NCBI RefSeq assembly: GCF_002413825.1
Contig: NZ_DHXT01000150.1
Span: 32,265-59,330, forward strand
Direction: 5' to 3'
Source of the DNA: Rhodoferax sp. UBA5149
GTDB taxonomy: Bacteria; Pseudomonadota; Gammaproteobacteria; Burkholderiales; Burkholderiaceae_C
Length of the DNA stretch: 27,066 nucleotides
Shown one piece after another: positions 16,293 through 25,244 of this stretch. The notes beneath the pieces were generated by a model that was not told the DNA's origin, did not search any database, and saw only the letters and a program-made list of their open reading frames with translations. Within the stretch, counting starts at the first letter, position 1. Every line of letters begins with the position of its first letter. Both the position numbers and the translations under genes were made by a program.

Positions 16293-17567
16293 ATGACATC
16301 TATTCAAAACCCCAGGGGCTTCTTGCTCGCGGCGGTTGCCAGTGTTTGCTGCGTCGCCGCCGCAGCGCAGGAAACGCCACCCGGGGCAGATGTGCAATCG
16401 CTGCTCGCGATCGCCAGGGAAAGAAATCCGGAATACAGCGGCATGCGCTACGAGGCGCAGGCCGCGGCCGAGCGGGTGACGCCGGCCGGCGCCTTGCCCG
16501 ACCCCAAACTCCGCGTCGAGCTGATGGACATCACCAAGGCCGGTGAGCAGAACCCGACCCTGTTGCCCAACCAGGTGGGCAGTACACGCTACACCTTGAT
16601 GCAGGACGTGCCCTGGTTTGGCAAGCGCGATCTCAGGCGCGACATCGCCGCACTGGAGGCCGAAAGCGCCGAAGGGCGTGCGCTGGGCACCTGGGCCGAG
16701 TTGTCTGCGCGCATCAAGTCTGCCTACGCGCAGTTTTACTACCTGCACCAGAGCGAACGCTTGACGACCGAAATACTGGACCTGATGGCGCGTCTGGAAC
16801 AAGTGGCGCAGTCGCGCTACGCCGGTGGTCTGGCGGTGCAGCAGGATGTCATTCGCGCGCAAGTCGAGCAGAGCAATATGCGCAATGAGTTCATCGCGCT
16901 GGAGAACGAGCGGCGCATGGTCCAGGCGCGCTTGAATGCCTTGCTCGCCCGTCCCGCCAACGCGGCACTGGCGCCACCGGAGCGCTTGCGCCCCATGCCG
17001 CCCGCCACGCGACTGGCATACGGCGCTCTGGAAGAGCGCGTGCGTGGCCACAATCCGCAGCTATTTTCGGAAGACGCCAAACTCAAGGCGGCCGAGAAAA
17101 CGCGCGAGCTGACCTACAAGAACCGCTATCCGGATTTCAATGTCAGCGTGGCCCCGGTCCAGTACGGCAGCGCGATCAAGGAATGGGGCCTGATGGTGGA
17201 GCTCAACATCCCCCTGCAGCAATCCTCACGCCGTTCGCAGGAACGCGAAGCCGAGGCCATGTTGTCGGCCGCCCGCGTGCGCCGGGAAGCGGCGGCGAAT
17301 CAGGTACTGAGTGAGCTGGCGGAAAACCTGTCGGGACTCGACGCCGCCCGCCGCACCGAAATGACGACTACGACCAGCCTGCTGCCGCAGTCGGAGCTCA
17401 CCTTCAAGTCCGCGCTGGCCAGCTATGAAAACACCAAGGTCGATTTCGCCACGCTGCTGGACGCCCAGCGCCAGATCCGACAAGCCAAACAAAACCAGAT
17501 CAAGGCCCAAATGGAGGCTCAAATCCGTCTCGCCGAAATCGAAAAATTAATAGGGGAAGATCTATGA
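16293..17567 (+). CDS. cusC: outer-membrane efflux protein, TolC family (CusC)
   Basis: This 424-residue protein has a signal peptide ending around AAAAQ (residue 26). No canonical lipobox is seen, although two Cys occur in the signal (SVCCVA), unlike the lipidated E. coli CusC. Two outer-membrane-efflux repeats follow: LLAIARERNPEYSGMRYEAQAA with ALPDPKLRV, and ERVRGHNPQLFSEDAKLKAAEK with YPDFNVSV. The long helices form the periplasmic tunnel. It ends LAEIEKLIGEDL and overlaps cusB by 4 bp (ATGA). It would be the outer-membrane channel of the CusCBA tripartite pump. Confidence 0.93.
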   Translation: MTSIQNPRGFLLAAVASVCCVAAAAQETPPGADVQSLLAIARERNPEYSGMRYEAQAAAERVTPAGALPDPKLRVELMDITKAGEQNPTLLPNQVGSTRYTLMQDVPWFGKRDLRRDIAALEAESAEGRALGTWAELSARIKSAYAQFYYLHQSERLTTEILDLMARLEQVAQSRYAGGLAVQQDVIRAQVEQSNMRNEFIALENERRMVQARLNALLARPANAALAPPERLRPMPPATRLAYGALEERVRGHNPQLFSEDAKLKAAEKTRELTYKNRYPDFNVSVAPVQYGSAIKEWGLMVELNIPLQQSSRRSQEREAEAMLSAARVRREAAANQVLSELAENLSGLDAARRTEMTTTTSLLPQSELTFKSALASYENTKVDFATLLDAQRQIRQAKQNQIKAQMEAQIRLAEIEKLIGEDL

Positions 17568-19162
17568 AGCAGGGCACGGGAATTGCCGTGGGCGTCATCA
17601 CGGTGGCGCTGCTCGCCGCCGGTGGTGGCTACTGGTTGGGCAACCGGGGCGCCACAACGCACGGTGGAGTCAGTTCAGCGGTGGCGGCCAGCGCCGCCAG
17701 TGCGACCGGTGGCAACGGACAACAGGAGCGAAAACTCCTTTATTACCGCAACCCGATGGGCCTGCCCGATACCTCGCCGGTTCCGAAAAAAGACCCCATG
17801 GGTATGGACTACATCGCGGTCTACAGCGGTGAAGAGGATAACGATCCCGCAGCCGCCAGGCAGATCAAGATCAGCACCGACAAGGTTCAAAAACTAGGCG
17901 TGCGCACCGAAGCCGCCCAGCTGCGCGTGCTGGACCGGGCCGTCCGCGCGGCCGGCCGCATCGAGCCCGATGAACGCCGTCTTTTCTCCATTGCCCCCAA
18001 ATTCGAAGGCTATGTTGAGCGCCTGCATGTGAACGTCACCGGCCAGCCGGTCGGTCGCGGCCAGCCGCTGTTCGAGGTCTACAGCCCGGAGCTGGTGTCG
18101 GCCCAGCGCGAATACGCGATTGCCGCGCAAGGCGTGGAATCGCTCAAGGAGGCGGGCAGCCCGGCCCAGTCCGGCATGAAGCAGCTGGCCGAATCCAGCC
18201 TGCAACGCCTCAAGAACTGGGATATTTCGGAAGAACAGATCAAGGCGCTGGCCAAATCCGGTGAGTCCAGGCGAACCCTGACCTTTCGCTCGCCGGTGGC
18301 TGGCATCGTGATTGAGAAAAAGGCGGTGCAGGGCATGCGCTTCATGCCTGGAGAGGCGCTCTACCAGATTGCGGATCTCTCCGCTGTGTGGGTCGTCGCC
18401 GACGTCTTCGAGCAGGACATCGCCCTGGTCAAATCCGGTGCCAAGGCCAAGGTCAAAATCTACGCTTACCCGGACAAGCTGTTCGAGGGCCGCGTGACCT
18501 ACGTCTATCCGACCCTCAAAGCCGAGACGCGCACCGTGGCGGTGCGGGTCGAACTCGCTAACCCCGGCCTGTTGCTCAAACCCGGCATGTTCGCCCAGGT
18601 GGAATTGTCGGCCTCCAGCAAAGGCACGGTGGTCACCGTACCGGCTTCCGCGGTCATCGATAGCGGCACGCGCCAGATGGTCCTGATCAGCCAAGGCGAG
18701 GGCCGCTTCGAGCCGCGAGAGGTCAAGCTGGGCTCCCGCAACGACAACTACGTGGAAGTCCTGGACGGCGTGAAGGACGGCGACAAAGTGGTGGTGGCGG
18801 CCAACTTCCTGATCGATGCCGAGAGCAATCTCAAGGCGGCGGTCGGTGGTTTTGGCAGCTCGGCCCCCGTAGCGGCCCCGGCCGCGTCAGCCGCGCCCGC
18901 CGGGAAAACGTCCGGCCACCATGCTGAAGGGACGGTCGACAGCATAGACGCCAAGGCCGGCACGGTTAGTCTCTCGCACGGCCCGGTGGCCAGCCTCAAG
19001 TGGCCGGCCATGACCATGGAGTTCAAGGCCGCCAACGACGCCCTGCTCAAGGACTTGAAGCCGGGTGCCAAAGTCGCCGTCGAGTTCGTCGAGCGTCAGC
19101 CCGGTGAATGGGTCATCACCAGCGTCAAACCGCTGGCGGCTACGGCGCCCGCCGGTCACTGA
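17564..19162 (+). CDS. cusB: CusB membrane-fusion protein with C-terminal CusF domain
   Basis: This 532-residue adaptor has an N-terminal membrane anchor (about 7-26). A heavy-metal-binding motif follows at 57-87: LLYYRNPMGLPDTSPVPKKDPMGMDYIAVY, with Met65, Met79 and Met81 in the place of CusB's Cu-binding methionines. The lipoyl/barrel-sandwich, alpha-hairpin and beta-barrel domains run from about 125 to 420. After an Ala/Pro/Ser linker (430-450), residues 452-525 form a complete CusF-like domain with His472, Trp480, Met483 and Met485. It would link CusA to CusC and also receive or hold Cu(I) by itself. cusA follows by 12 bp. Confidence 0.94.
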   Translation: MKQGTGIAVGVITVALLAAGGGYWLGNRGATTHGGVSSAVAASAASATGGNGQQERKLLYYRNPMGLPDTSPVPKKDPMGMDYIAVYSGEEDNDPAAARQIKISTDKVQKLGVRTEAAQLRVLDRAVRAAGRIEPDERRLFSIAPKFEGYVERLHVNVTGQPVGRGQPLFEVYSPELVSAQREYAIAAQGVESLKEAGSPAQSGMKQLAESSLQRLKNWDISEEQIKALAKSGESRRTLTFRSPVAGIVIEKKAVQGMRFMPGEALYQIADLSAVWVVADVFEQDIALVKSGAKAKVKIYAYPDKLFEGRVTYVYPTLKAETRTVAVRVELANPGLLLKPGMFAQVELSASSKGTVVTVPASAVIDSGTRQMVLISQGEGRFEPREVKLGSRNDNYVEVLDGVKDGDKVVVAANFLIDAESNLKAAVGGFGSSAPVAAPAASAAPAGKTSGHHAEGTVDSIDAKAGTVSLSHGPVASLKWPAMTMEFKAANDALLKDLKPGAKVAVEFVERQPGEWVITSVKPLAATAPAGH

Positions 19163-19174
19163 CCGGTACCAGCC

Positions 19175-22100
19175 ATGCTGTCCAACATCATCGAATGGTC
19201 GGGCCGGAACCGCTTTCTGGTCCTGCTCGCCACCCTGTTTATCACGCTCTGGGGCGTCTTTGCCGTCCTCAGGACACCGATCGACGCGCTGCCCGACCTA
19301 TCGGACGTGCAGGTCATCGTCTACACCGAGTACCCCGGCCAAGCACCGCAGGTGGTGGAGGACCAGGTCACCTACCCGCTGACGACCTCCATGCTGTCAG
19401 TGCCCAAATCCAAGGTGGTGCGCGGTTTTTCTTTCTTTGGCGCGTCCTTCGTCTACATCATTTTTGAAGACGGCACCGACATCTACTGGGCCCGCTCGCG
19501 CGTGCTGGAGTACCTCAACTTCGCGTCCGGACGCATGCCCAAGGGCATCACGCCGCAGATCGGGCCGGACGCCACCGGGGTCGGCTGGGTCTACCAATAC
19601 GCGCTGCTGGCCAAGGACAAGACGCTGGCCGAACTGCGCTCGATCCAGGACTGGTATGTGCGCTATCAACTGACCAAGGCGCATGGCGTGGCCGAAGTGG
19701 CCTCCATCGGCGGCTTCGTGCAAACCTACCAGGTGACGGTCGACCCGGTCAAGCTGCGCGCCTACGGCATCCCGCTGATGAAGGTGGCGCAGGTGATCCG
19801 CGACTCGAACCGCGATGTCGGTGGTCGCGCGGTGGAGATGGCCGAGACCGAGTACATGGTGCGCGGCAAGGGCTATTTGCGCGGCAAGAGCGATATCGAG
19901 ATGCTGGTGGTCAAGAGCGACAAGGGCACGCCGGTGCTGGTCCGCGACATTGCGCGGGTCGAACTGACGCCCGACGAGCGGCGCGGAGTTACCGAACTCA
20001 ATGGCGAAGGCGAGGTGGTGTCGGGCATCGCCATGGCGCGCTATGGCCAGAACGCGCTGGAAGTGATCGCCAACCTGAAGGAAAAGATCGCAGAAATCGG
20101 TCCCGGCCTGCCCGCCGGGGTGACGGTGCAAACGGTGTACGACCGCTCCGAGTTGATCAACCGCGCCATTGACACCCTGAAAAGAACGCTGCTGGAGGAG
20201 TCGCTCATCGTGGCGGCGGTCTGTGTCGTCTTCCTGCTGCATGTGCGCAGCGCGCTGGTCGCCATCCTGATGCTGCCGGTGGGCATCCTGATCTCCTTCA
20301 TCGCCATGCGCTTGCTGGGCATGAGCTCCAATTTGATGAGCCTGGGCGGCATCGCGATTGCCATCGGCGCCATGATCGACGCCGCCATCGTCATGATCGA
20401 GAACGCCCACAAACATCTGGAGCGGCTGCCTGAGGGCCACACGAAAAGCGACCGCTTTGATGCCATGCTGGCCGCCTGCAAGGAAGTCGGCCCCGCGCTG
20501 TTCTTCTCGCTGCTCATCATCACCGTCTCATTCCTGCCGGTTTTCAGTCTCGAAGGCCAGGAAGGGCGGCTGTTCTCGCCGCTGGCCTACACCAAGACCT
20601 TTTCCATGGCGGGTGCGGCGCTGCTGTCGGTCACCTTGGTGCCGGTGCTGATGCTGCTGTTCATCCGCGGCAAGATCATGCCGGAGGCGAAAAATCCGGT
20701 GAACCGCTTTCTGATCTGGGTCTACCGCCCGATCATTGCCGGCGTCATGCGCTGGAAGAAAGTGACGATTCTTCTCGCCCTGCTGGCGCTGGCTGTCTCG
20801 TACTACCCGGCCTCCCAGCTCGGCTCCGAATTCATGCCCACGCTCAACGAAGGCTCCTTGCTCTACATGCCGGCGTCCCTGCCCGGCATGTCGATCACCA
20901 AGGCCGCCGAGCTGCTGCAGACGCAGGACAAGATCATCAAGAGCTTCCCCGAAGTCGCATCGGTCTACGGCAAAGCCGGGCGCGCCAACACGGCGACCGA
21001 TCCGGCGCCGACCGAGATGTTCGAGACCGTGATCAACCTCAAGCCGGAATCCGAATGGCGCGCGGGCCTCACCATCGACAAGCTGATTGCCGAACTCGAC
21101 AAGGCCTTGCAGTTCCCGGGCGTTGCGAACTCCTGGACGATGCCGATCAAGGCCCGCATCGACATGCTGTCCACCGGTATTCGCACGCCGATTGGCATCA
21201 AGGTCTTCGGCAAGGATCTGGACCAGATGGAAATACTGGCCAAGCAAATCGAGGCCGTGGTCAAAACCGTGCCCGGCACCACCAGCGCCTTCGCCGAGCG
21301 CATCACCGGCGGTTTTTACCTCAACATCGAACCCGATCGCGAGCAACTGGCCCGCTACGGGCTGAATGTGGGCGACCTGCTGGATGTGGTCGGTACCGCG
21401 CTGGGCGGTGACATGGTGACCACCACGGTCGAGGGCCGGGAGCGCTATGGCGTCACCGTGCGCTACCCGCGCGAGCTGCGCGGCGACCCGCAGCAGATCG
21501 AGCGCGAGGTGCTGATCCCGGCCATGGACGGGGCCATGATTCCCCTGGGGCAGTTGGCCAAGGTGGTGGTCGCCAAGGGCGCGCCCGGCATCCGCACCGA
21601 GAACGCACTGCTGTCAGCCTACATCTACGTTGACATTCGGGATCGCGACATTGGCGGCTACGTGGCCGACGCAAAGAAGGCGGTGGCCCAACAGATCAAG
21701 TTCCCGCCGGGCTACTACGTCACCTGGAGCGGCCAGTTCGAGTACATGGAACGTGCCATCGAGAAAATGAAGGTGGTCATTCCGGTGACCCTGCTGTCGA
21801 TCTTCCTGTTGCTGTATCTGAACTTCCGGCGCATCACGGAGACGCTGATCGTCATGCTCTCGGTGCCGTTCGCCCTGGTCGGCGGCATCTGGCTGATGTG
21901 GTGGCTCGGTTACAACCTGTCGGTGGCCGTGGCGGTCGGCTTTATTGCGCTGGCCGGGGTGGCCGCCGAAACCGGCGTCATCATGCTGATCTACCTCGAT
22001 CACGCCTGGGAGGCGGTCAAGACCAAGTGCCACGAGGCCGGTCGCGCGCCCAATGTCAGCGACCTGTACGAGGCGGTGATGGAAGGCGCCGTCGAGCGCG

Positions 22101-22309
22101 TGCGCCCCAAGATGATGACCGTGGTCGCCATCATGGCCGGCCTCTTGCCGATCATGTGGGGCAGCGGCACCGGCTCCGAAGTGATGAGCCGCATCGCCGC
22201 GCCGATGGTGGGAGGCATGATCTCCAGCACGGTGCTGACGCTGGCCGTGATTCCTGCAATCTACGCGCTGGTCAAGCAGTGGCGGCTGAAAAGGGGGATG
22301 GAGGGGTAG
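19175..22309 (+). CDS. cusA: CusA heavy-metal RND efflux pump
   Basis: This 1044-residue HME-type RND transporter has the expected 12 membrane segments and two large periplasmic loops. Family marks include FAVLRTPIDALPDLSDVQVIV at the start, the proton-relay segment IGAMIDAAIVMIEN with Asp402 and Glu409, SLLIITVSFLPVFSLEGQEGRLF, and GVAAETGVIMLIYLDHAWE in the second half. Loop methionines (for example FMPTLNEGSLLYMPASLPGMS) fit a Cu(I)/Ag(I) path. It uses the proton gradient to push Cu(I)/Ag(I) from periplasm or inner-membrane face through CusC. It is the last gene of the island's plus-strand run and converges on a DUF2442 gene 11 bp away. Confidence 0.95.
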   Translation: MLSNIIEWSGRNRFLVLLATLFITLWGVFAVLRTPIDALPDLSDVQVIVYTEYPGQAPQVVEDQVTYPLTTSMLSVPKSKVVRGFSFFGASFVYIIFEDGTDIYWARSRVLEYLNFASGRMPKGITPQIGPDATGVGWVYQYALLAKDKTLAELRSIQDWYVRYQLTKAHGVAEVASIGGFVQTYQVTVDPVKLRAYGIPLMKVAQVIRDSNRDVGGRAVEMAETEYMVRGKGYLRGKSDIEMLVVKSDKGTPVLVRDIARVELTPDERRGVTELNGEGEVVSGIAMARYGQNALEVIANLKEKIAEIGPGLPAGVTVQTVYDRSELINRAIDTLKRTLLEESLIVAAVCVVFLLHVRSALVAILMLPVGILISFIAMRLLGMSSNLMSLGGIAIAIGAMIDAAIVMIENAHKHLERLPEGHTKSDRFDAMLAACKEVGPALFFSLLIITVSFLPVFSLEGQEGRLFSPLAYTKTFSMAGAALLSVTLVPVLMLLFIRGKIMPEAKNPVNRFLIWVYRPIIAGVMRWKKVTILLALLALAVSYYPASQLGSEFMPTLNEGSLLYMPASLPGMSITKAAELLQTQDKIIKSFPEVASVYGKAGRANTATDPAPTEMFETVINLKPESEWRAGLTIDKLIAELDKALQFPGVANSWTMPIKARIDMLSTGIRTPIGIKVFGKDLDQMEILAKQIEAVVKTVPGTTSAFAERITGGFYLNIEPDREQLARYGLNVGDLLDVVGTALGGDMVTTTVEGRERYGVTVRYPRELRGDPQQIEREVLIPAMDGAMIPLGQLAKVVVAKGAPGIRTENALLSAYIYVDIRDRDIGGYVADAKKAVAQQIKFPPGYYVTWSGQFEYMERAIEKMKVVIPVTLLSIFLLLYLNFRRITETLIVMLSVPFALVGGIWLMWWLGYNLSVAVAVGFIALAGVAAETGVIMLIYLDHAWEAVKTKCHEAGRAPNVSDLYEAVMEGAVERVRPKMMTVVAIMAGLLPIMWGSGTGSEVMSRIAAPMVGGMISSTVLTLAVIPAIYALVKQWRLKRGMEG

Positions 22310-22320
22310 CGAACAGCTAC

Positions 22321-22806
<486 letters not shown>

Positions 22807-22893
22807 CTTTGGCAGTATAGAGCTTGCATGGTCGGATGGAAGATGCTGCAAAGGCAACCCATACGCGGTCCAAGATGATGACGGGGGGCGATC

Positions 22894-23055
22894 ATGGTGA
22901 AACAGTGGCGTATCCGTCACGGCATGGAGGGCCGAGGGCCATTACCCTGACCCGCCAGTATCCCTGCGGGCGAGGAGGTGCAAATTGAACCGGACTGGGA
23001 TCTGGCGGCGCAATCCGCACCCGACTACGAGGTCGACCAGCGCGTCAACTGGTGA
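22894..23055 (+). pseudogene. possible decayed small gene
   Basis: An ATG at 22894 after GGGGGGCG opens MVKQWRIRHGMEGRGPLP and meets a TGA at 22948-22950. In the same frame after that stop the sequence goes on with EEVQIEPDWDLAAQSAPDYE and VDQRVNW before a TGA at 23053-23055, and this part looks like real protein. A middle stretch in another frame (AITLTRQYPCG) would also fit. It may be a small gene damaged by a pair of compensating frameshifts. The family is not recognised and the case is weak. Confidence 0.25.
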
Positions 23056-23146
23056 CAGGTAAAGCCAGCGTTTTTGCAGCGCGTCAGAGTAAAAGACATT
23101 CCACCTCCCGGCTTGCCCATGGAATAAGGTGAAGTGAAGTTAGCAG

Positions 23147-23578
23147 CTAAATGCTGGCGATGGTCGAGTAGGGTTTTGTCCCATAGTAGTCATGAATGCC
23201 CTTGGCCCAGGTCTGATCCGACATATCGGGCCAATGGTCCTTGTCAAATCCGGGTGCATCAGCCAGTTTGTCTTTCTGCACGTTCAGCGTGAAACGTTTA
23301 TTCACGGTATCCAGCGTCAAGGCGTCCCAGGGTACGGCGAACAGCTTTTCGCCCATTCCGAGAAAGCCGCCGAAAGACAAAACGGCATAGCTAACCCGGC
23401 CAGTGCTCATGTCAAGCATGATTTCCTTGACATCGCCCAGATCTTCATCCTGCTGGTTGTAGACGTCATTGCCCACCAGGGTATTGGCCCCCATCAGTGC
23501 AGGACCGGGTCCGTCGCCGCGAGTGCCTTTGTACATGCCGTAGTTGTCGCGTTCTTGGTAGTTCATATCAATGCCCAT
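23147..23578 (-). CDS. PRC-barrel domain protein
   Basis: The product is 143 residues from ATG 23578, or 139 from ATG 23566; the two are in frame and the ribosome site does not decide. The PRC-barrel core spans about 28-100: ALMGANTLVGNDVYNQQDEDLGDVKEIMLDMSTGRVSYAVLSFGGFLGMGEKLFAVPWDALTLD, followed by LNVQKDKLADAPGFDKDHWPDMSD. This is the common environmental-stress type of PRC-barrel protein in betaproteobacteria. It stands alone, and its link to copper is not evident. Confidence 0.9.
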   Translation of the reverse strand: MGIDMNYQERDNYGMYKGTRGDGPGPALMGANTLVGNDVYNQQDEDLGDVKEIMLDMSTGRVSYAVLSFGGFLGMGEKLFAVPWDALTLDTVNKRFTLNVQKDKLADAPGFDKDHWPDMSDQTWAKGIHDYYGTKPYSTIASI

Positions 23579-23799
23579 TCATGAGTTGCTGTGGAAAAAA
23601 ACCGGAGCACCGTGCAGATTGACTGGCACCCCATCAGAACAATAGGCGCGTGGCGCCCTTCAATCTGTTCGATACCGCACCAAGGCAACAAATTGCCACT
23701 CTGTGCGTTACCAGACAGAGGCCGTCAGTTGCCTGCGTGATAGTCGGGCAACGCCACCTTCGGGAGACTCACGTGTTACCTTCCTTCTCCGCCTGCGCC

Positions 23800-24000
23800 A
23801 ACGAACCAGCGCCAGAACGCGCATTGAGCACGTGGTCGTTCGGGGGGCAAAGCGACCTGCAGGCGACGGCGTTTGGGACATTCACCATTCTCTGGGTCAC
23901 GCTGACGCAGGCGATTGCTTTCGCTTTGGGGGGCTACCTCGCCGGTCATCCTCCTGACGACGCCAGGGGTGCGGTCAGCGCAGGCGAAGTTCCATTTTGA
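23800..24000 (+). pseudogene. remnant of a membrane protein
   Basis: The 418-bp stretch 23579-23996 holds no convincing complete gene. Within an open frame (23650-24000) residues about 70-99, DLQATAFGTFTILWVTLTQA and then IAFALGGYLAG, look like a genuine transmembrane helix with the end GGYLAG seen in small multi-pass membrane proteins. What precedes (Arg/Cys-rich) and follows (PPDDARGAVSAGE) does not. It is best read as a fragment. The rest of the gap shows nothing clear. Confidence 0.3.
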
Positions 24001-25115
24001 GCCGTTCACTCCAGCGTTCACTGAACGCCATGACCCGCCTGGCCCTGCGCGCAGGGGCCAGGGCGATGAAACAGGCGCTGCGCCCGCCGCCCAAGGCGCG
24101 TAAAACCACGGCGCTGAAATTCACGTCGAGCAAACCCGCGCTGGCCAAGCGCACGCATGCCAAGCCCACGCTGACCAAACGTGCGCCGACTTCGGGTTCG
24201 CCCTCTGCTTCAGTCGGCGCGTCGGCAGGCCAGTGGCGCACCGGCGTCGCGCTCAGTGCCGGCGGTGCGCGGCGCTACCGGCTTTACAAGCCACCCGGCG
24301 TGCGGCGCACCGAGCGCCTGCCGCTGGTGGTGATGCTGCACGGTTGCGCCCAGGACGCGCAAGCACTGGCCGTCAGCACCAAAATGAACCGCATCGCCCA
24401 GCGCGAGCGCTTTCTGGTGCTCTACCCGGAGCAGGACCGCCTCGCCAACCTGCAAGGCTGTTGGAACTGGTACGACACACGATCAGGGCGCGCACAGCGC
24501 GAGGCCGACTCCATCGACGCCGCCATCAACCAGGTCTGCCTGACGCAGCCGGTCGACCCGAATTGCGTTGCGCTGGCCGGCCTCTCGGCCGGAGCCAGCC
24601 TGGCGGCGCTGCTGGCCGTGCGGCGCCCCGAACGCTTTCGGGCCATCGTCATGCATTCGGGCATCGCGCCGGGCGTGGCGACTTCGTCGGCCACGGCGTT
24701 GGGCGCCATGCGCGGGCGCCGGGTGGCCGCGCCACTGGCTGCCCTGGCAGTCGGCATTCATCTGCCCGCACTGCTGGTCATCCAGGGCAGCGCCGACCCC
24801 CTCGTCGCGCCCGGCAATGGCCCTCGGGCCGTGGTTTTGTGGGCCGATCGGGAAGGCGCGACGCCAGGCCCGGCGCGCACGGTGCAACGCGGCGCACGCT
24901 ACCCGGCCACCGTGACCGACTACCGCAAGGGCGGACGGCTGGTCGCCACCCTGTGCGACATCACGGGGCTGGGGCACGCCTGGAGCGGCGGCGCAGCGGG
25001 CTGCGCTTACAGCGACCCCAAAGGGCCGGACGCTTCGCGCATGAGCTGGGCCTTCATACGCAGGCAATTTGCAGCAGCGCCAGCCGACACCAGAAAAAGT
25101 CCGCTGGCGGATTAG
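23997..25115 (+). CDS. PHB depolymerase family esterase
   Basis: The product is 372 residues from a TTG at 23997, or 361 from the ATG at 24030. The first 75 residues are basic and Ala/Pro/Thr-rich (KPALAKRTHAKPTLTKRAPT) with no clear signal peptide. The alpha/beta-hydrolase core begins at about 90: LPLVVMLHGCAQD (oxyanion hole), the nucleophile Ser197 in GLSAGAS, Asp267 in GSADPLV and His327 in GLGHAWSGG. This is the LpqC/PHB-depolymerase group that cleaves short polyhydroxyalkanoate or feruloyl esters; without a signal peptide it may act on intracellular PHB. It lies outside the copper operon. Confidence 0.9.
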   Translation: MSRSLQRSLNAMTRLALRAGARAMKQALRPPPKARKTTALKFTSSKPALAKRTHAKPTLTKRAPTSGSPSASVGASAGQWRTGVALSAGGARRYRLYKPPGVRRTERLPLVVMLHGCAQDAQALAVSTKMNRIAQRERFLVLYPEQDRLANLQGCWNWYDTRSGRAQREADSIDAAINQVCLTQPVDPNCVALAGLSAGASLAALLAVRRPERFRAIVMHSGIAPGVATSSATALGAMRGRRVAAPLAALAVGIHLPALLVIQGSADPLVAPGNGPRAVVLWADREGATPGPARTVQRGARYPATVTDYRKGGRLVATLCDITGLGHAWSGGAAGCAYSDPKGPDASRMSWAFIRRQFAAAPADTRKSPLAD

Positions 25116-25244
25116 TTCACAGTGTTGGTTAGCACGCAGACGCGGTGCGGCCCTTGTCAGACACTGATGGTCCCAGCCATCCACCAAGGAAACGCCATGG
25201 CCGACATTCGGGACCGCGACATTGGCGTGCGGCGTACCACGCGG
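25116..25244. other. intergenic region with small cusA-like snippet
   Basis: A 34-codon ORF begins at ATG 25197 behind AAGGAAA and reads MADIRDRDIGVRRTTRS, running into the end of the serine hydrolase gene on the other strand (stop at 25301). Bases 25203-25227 match cusA 21632-21656 in 24 of 25 positions and in the same reading frame (DIRDRDIG). The ORF is too short to call a gene. Confidence 0.3.

Noticed and set aside
19397..20440. 347-residue minus-strand ORF opposite cusA
   Set aside because: His/Gln/Asp-rich antisense frame of cusA without protein motifs.
24233..25132. 299-residue plus-strand ORF in another frame of the esterase gene
   Set aside because: Arg/Ala/Gly-rich shadow; the esterase frame holds the full catalytic triad.
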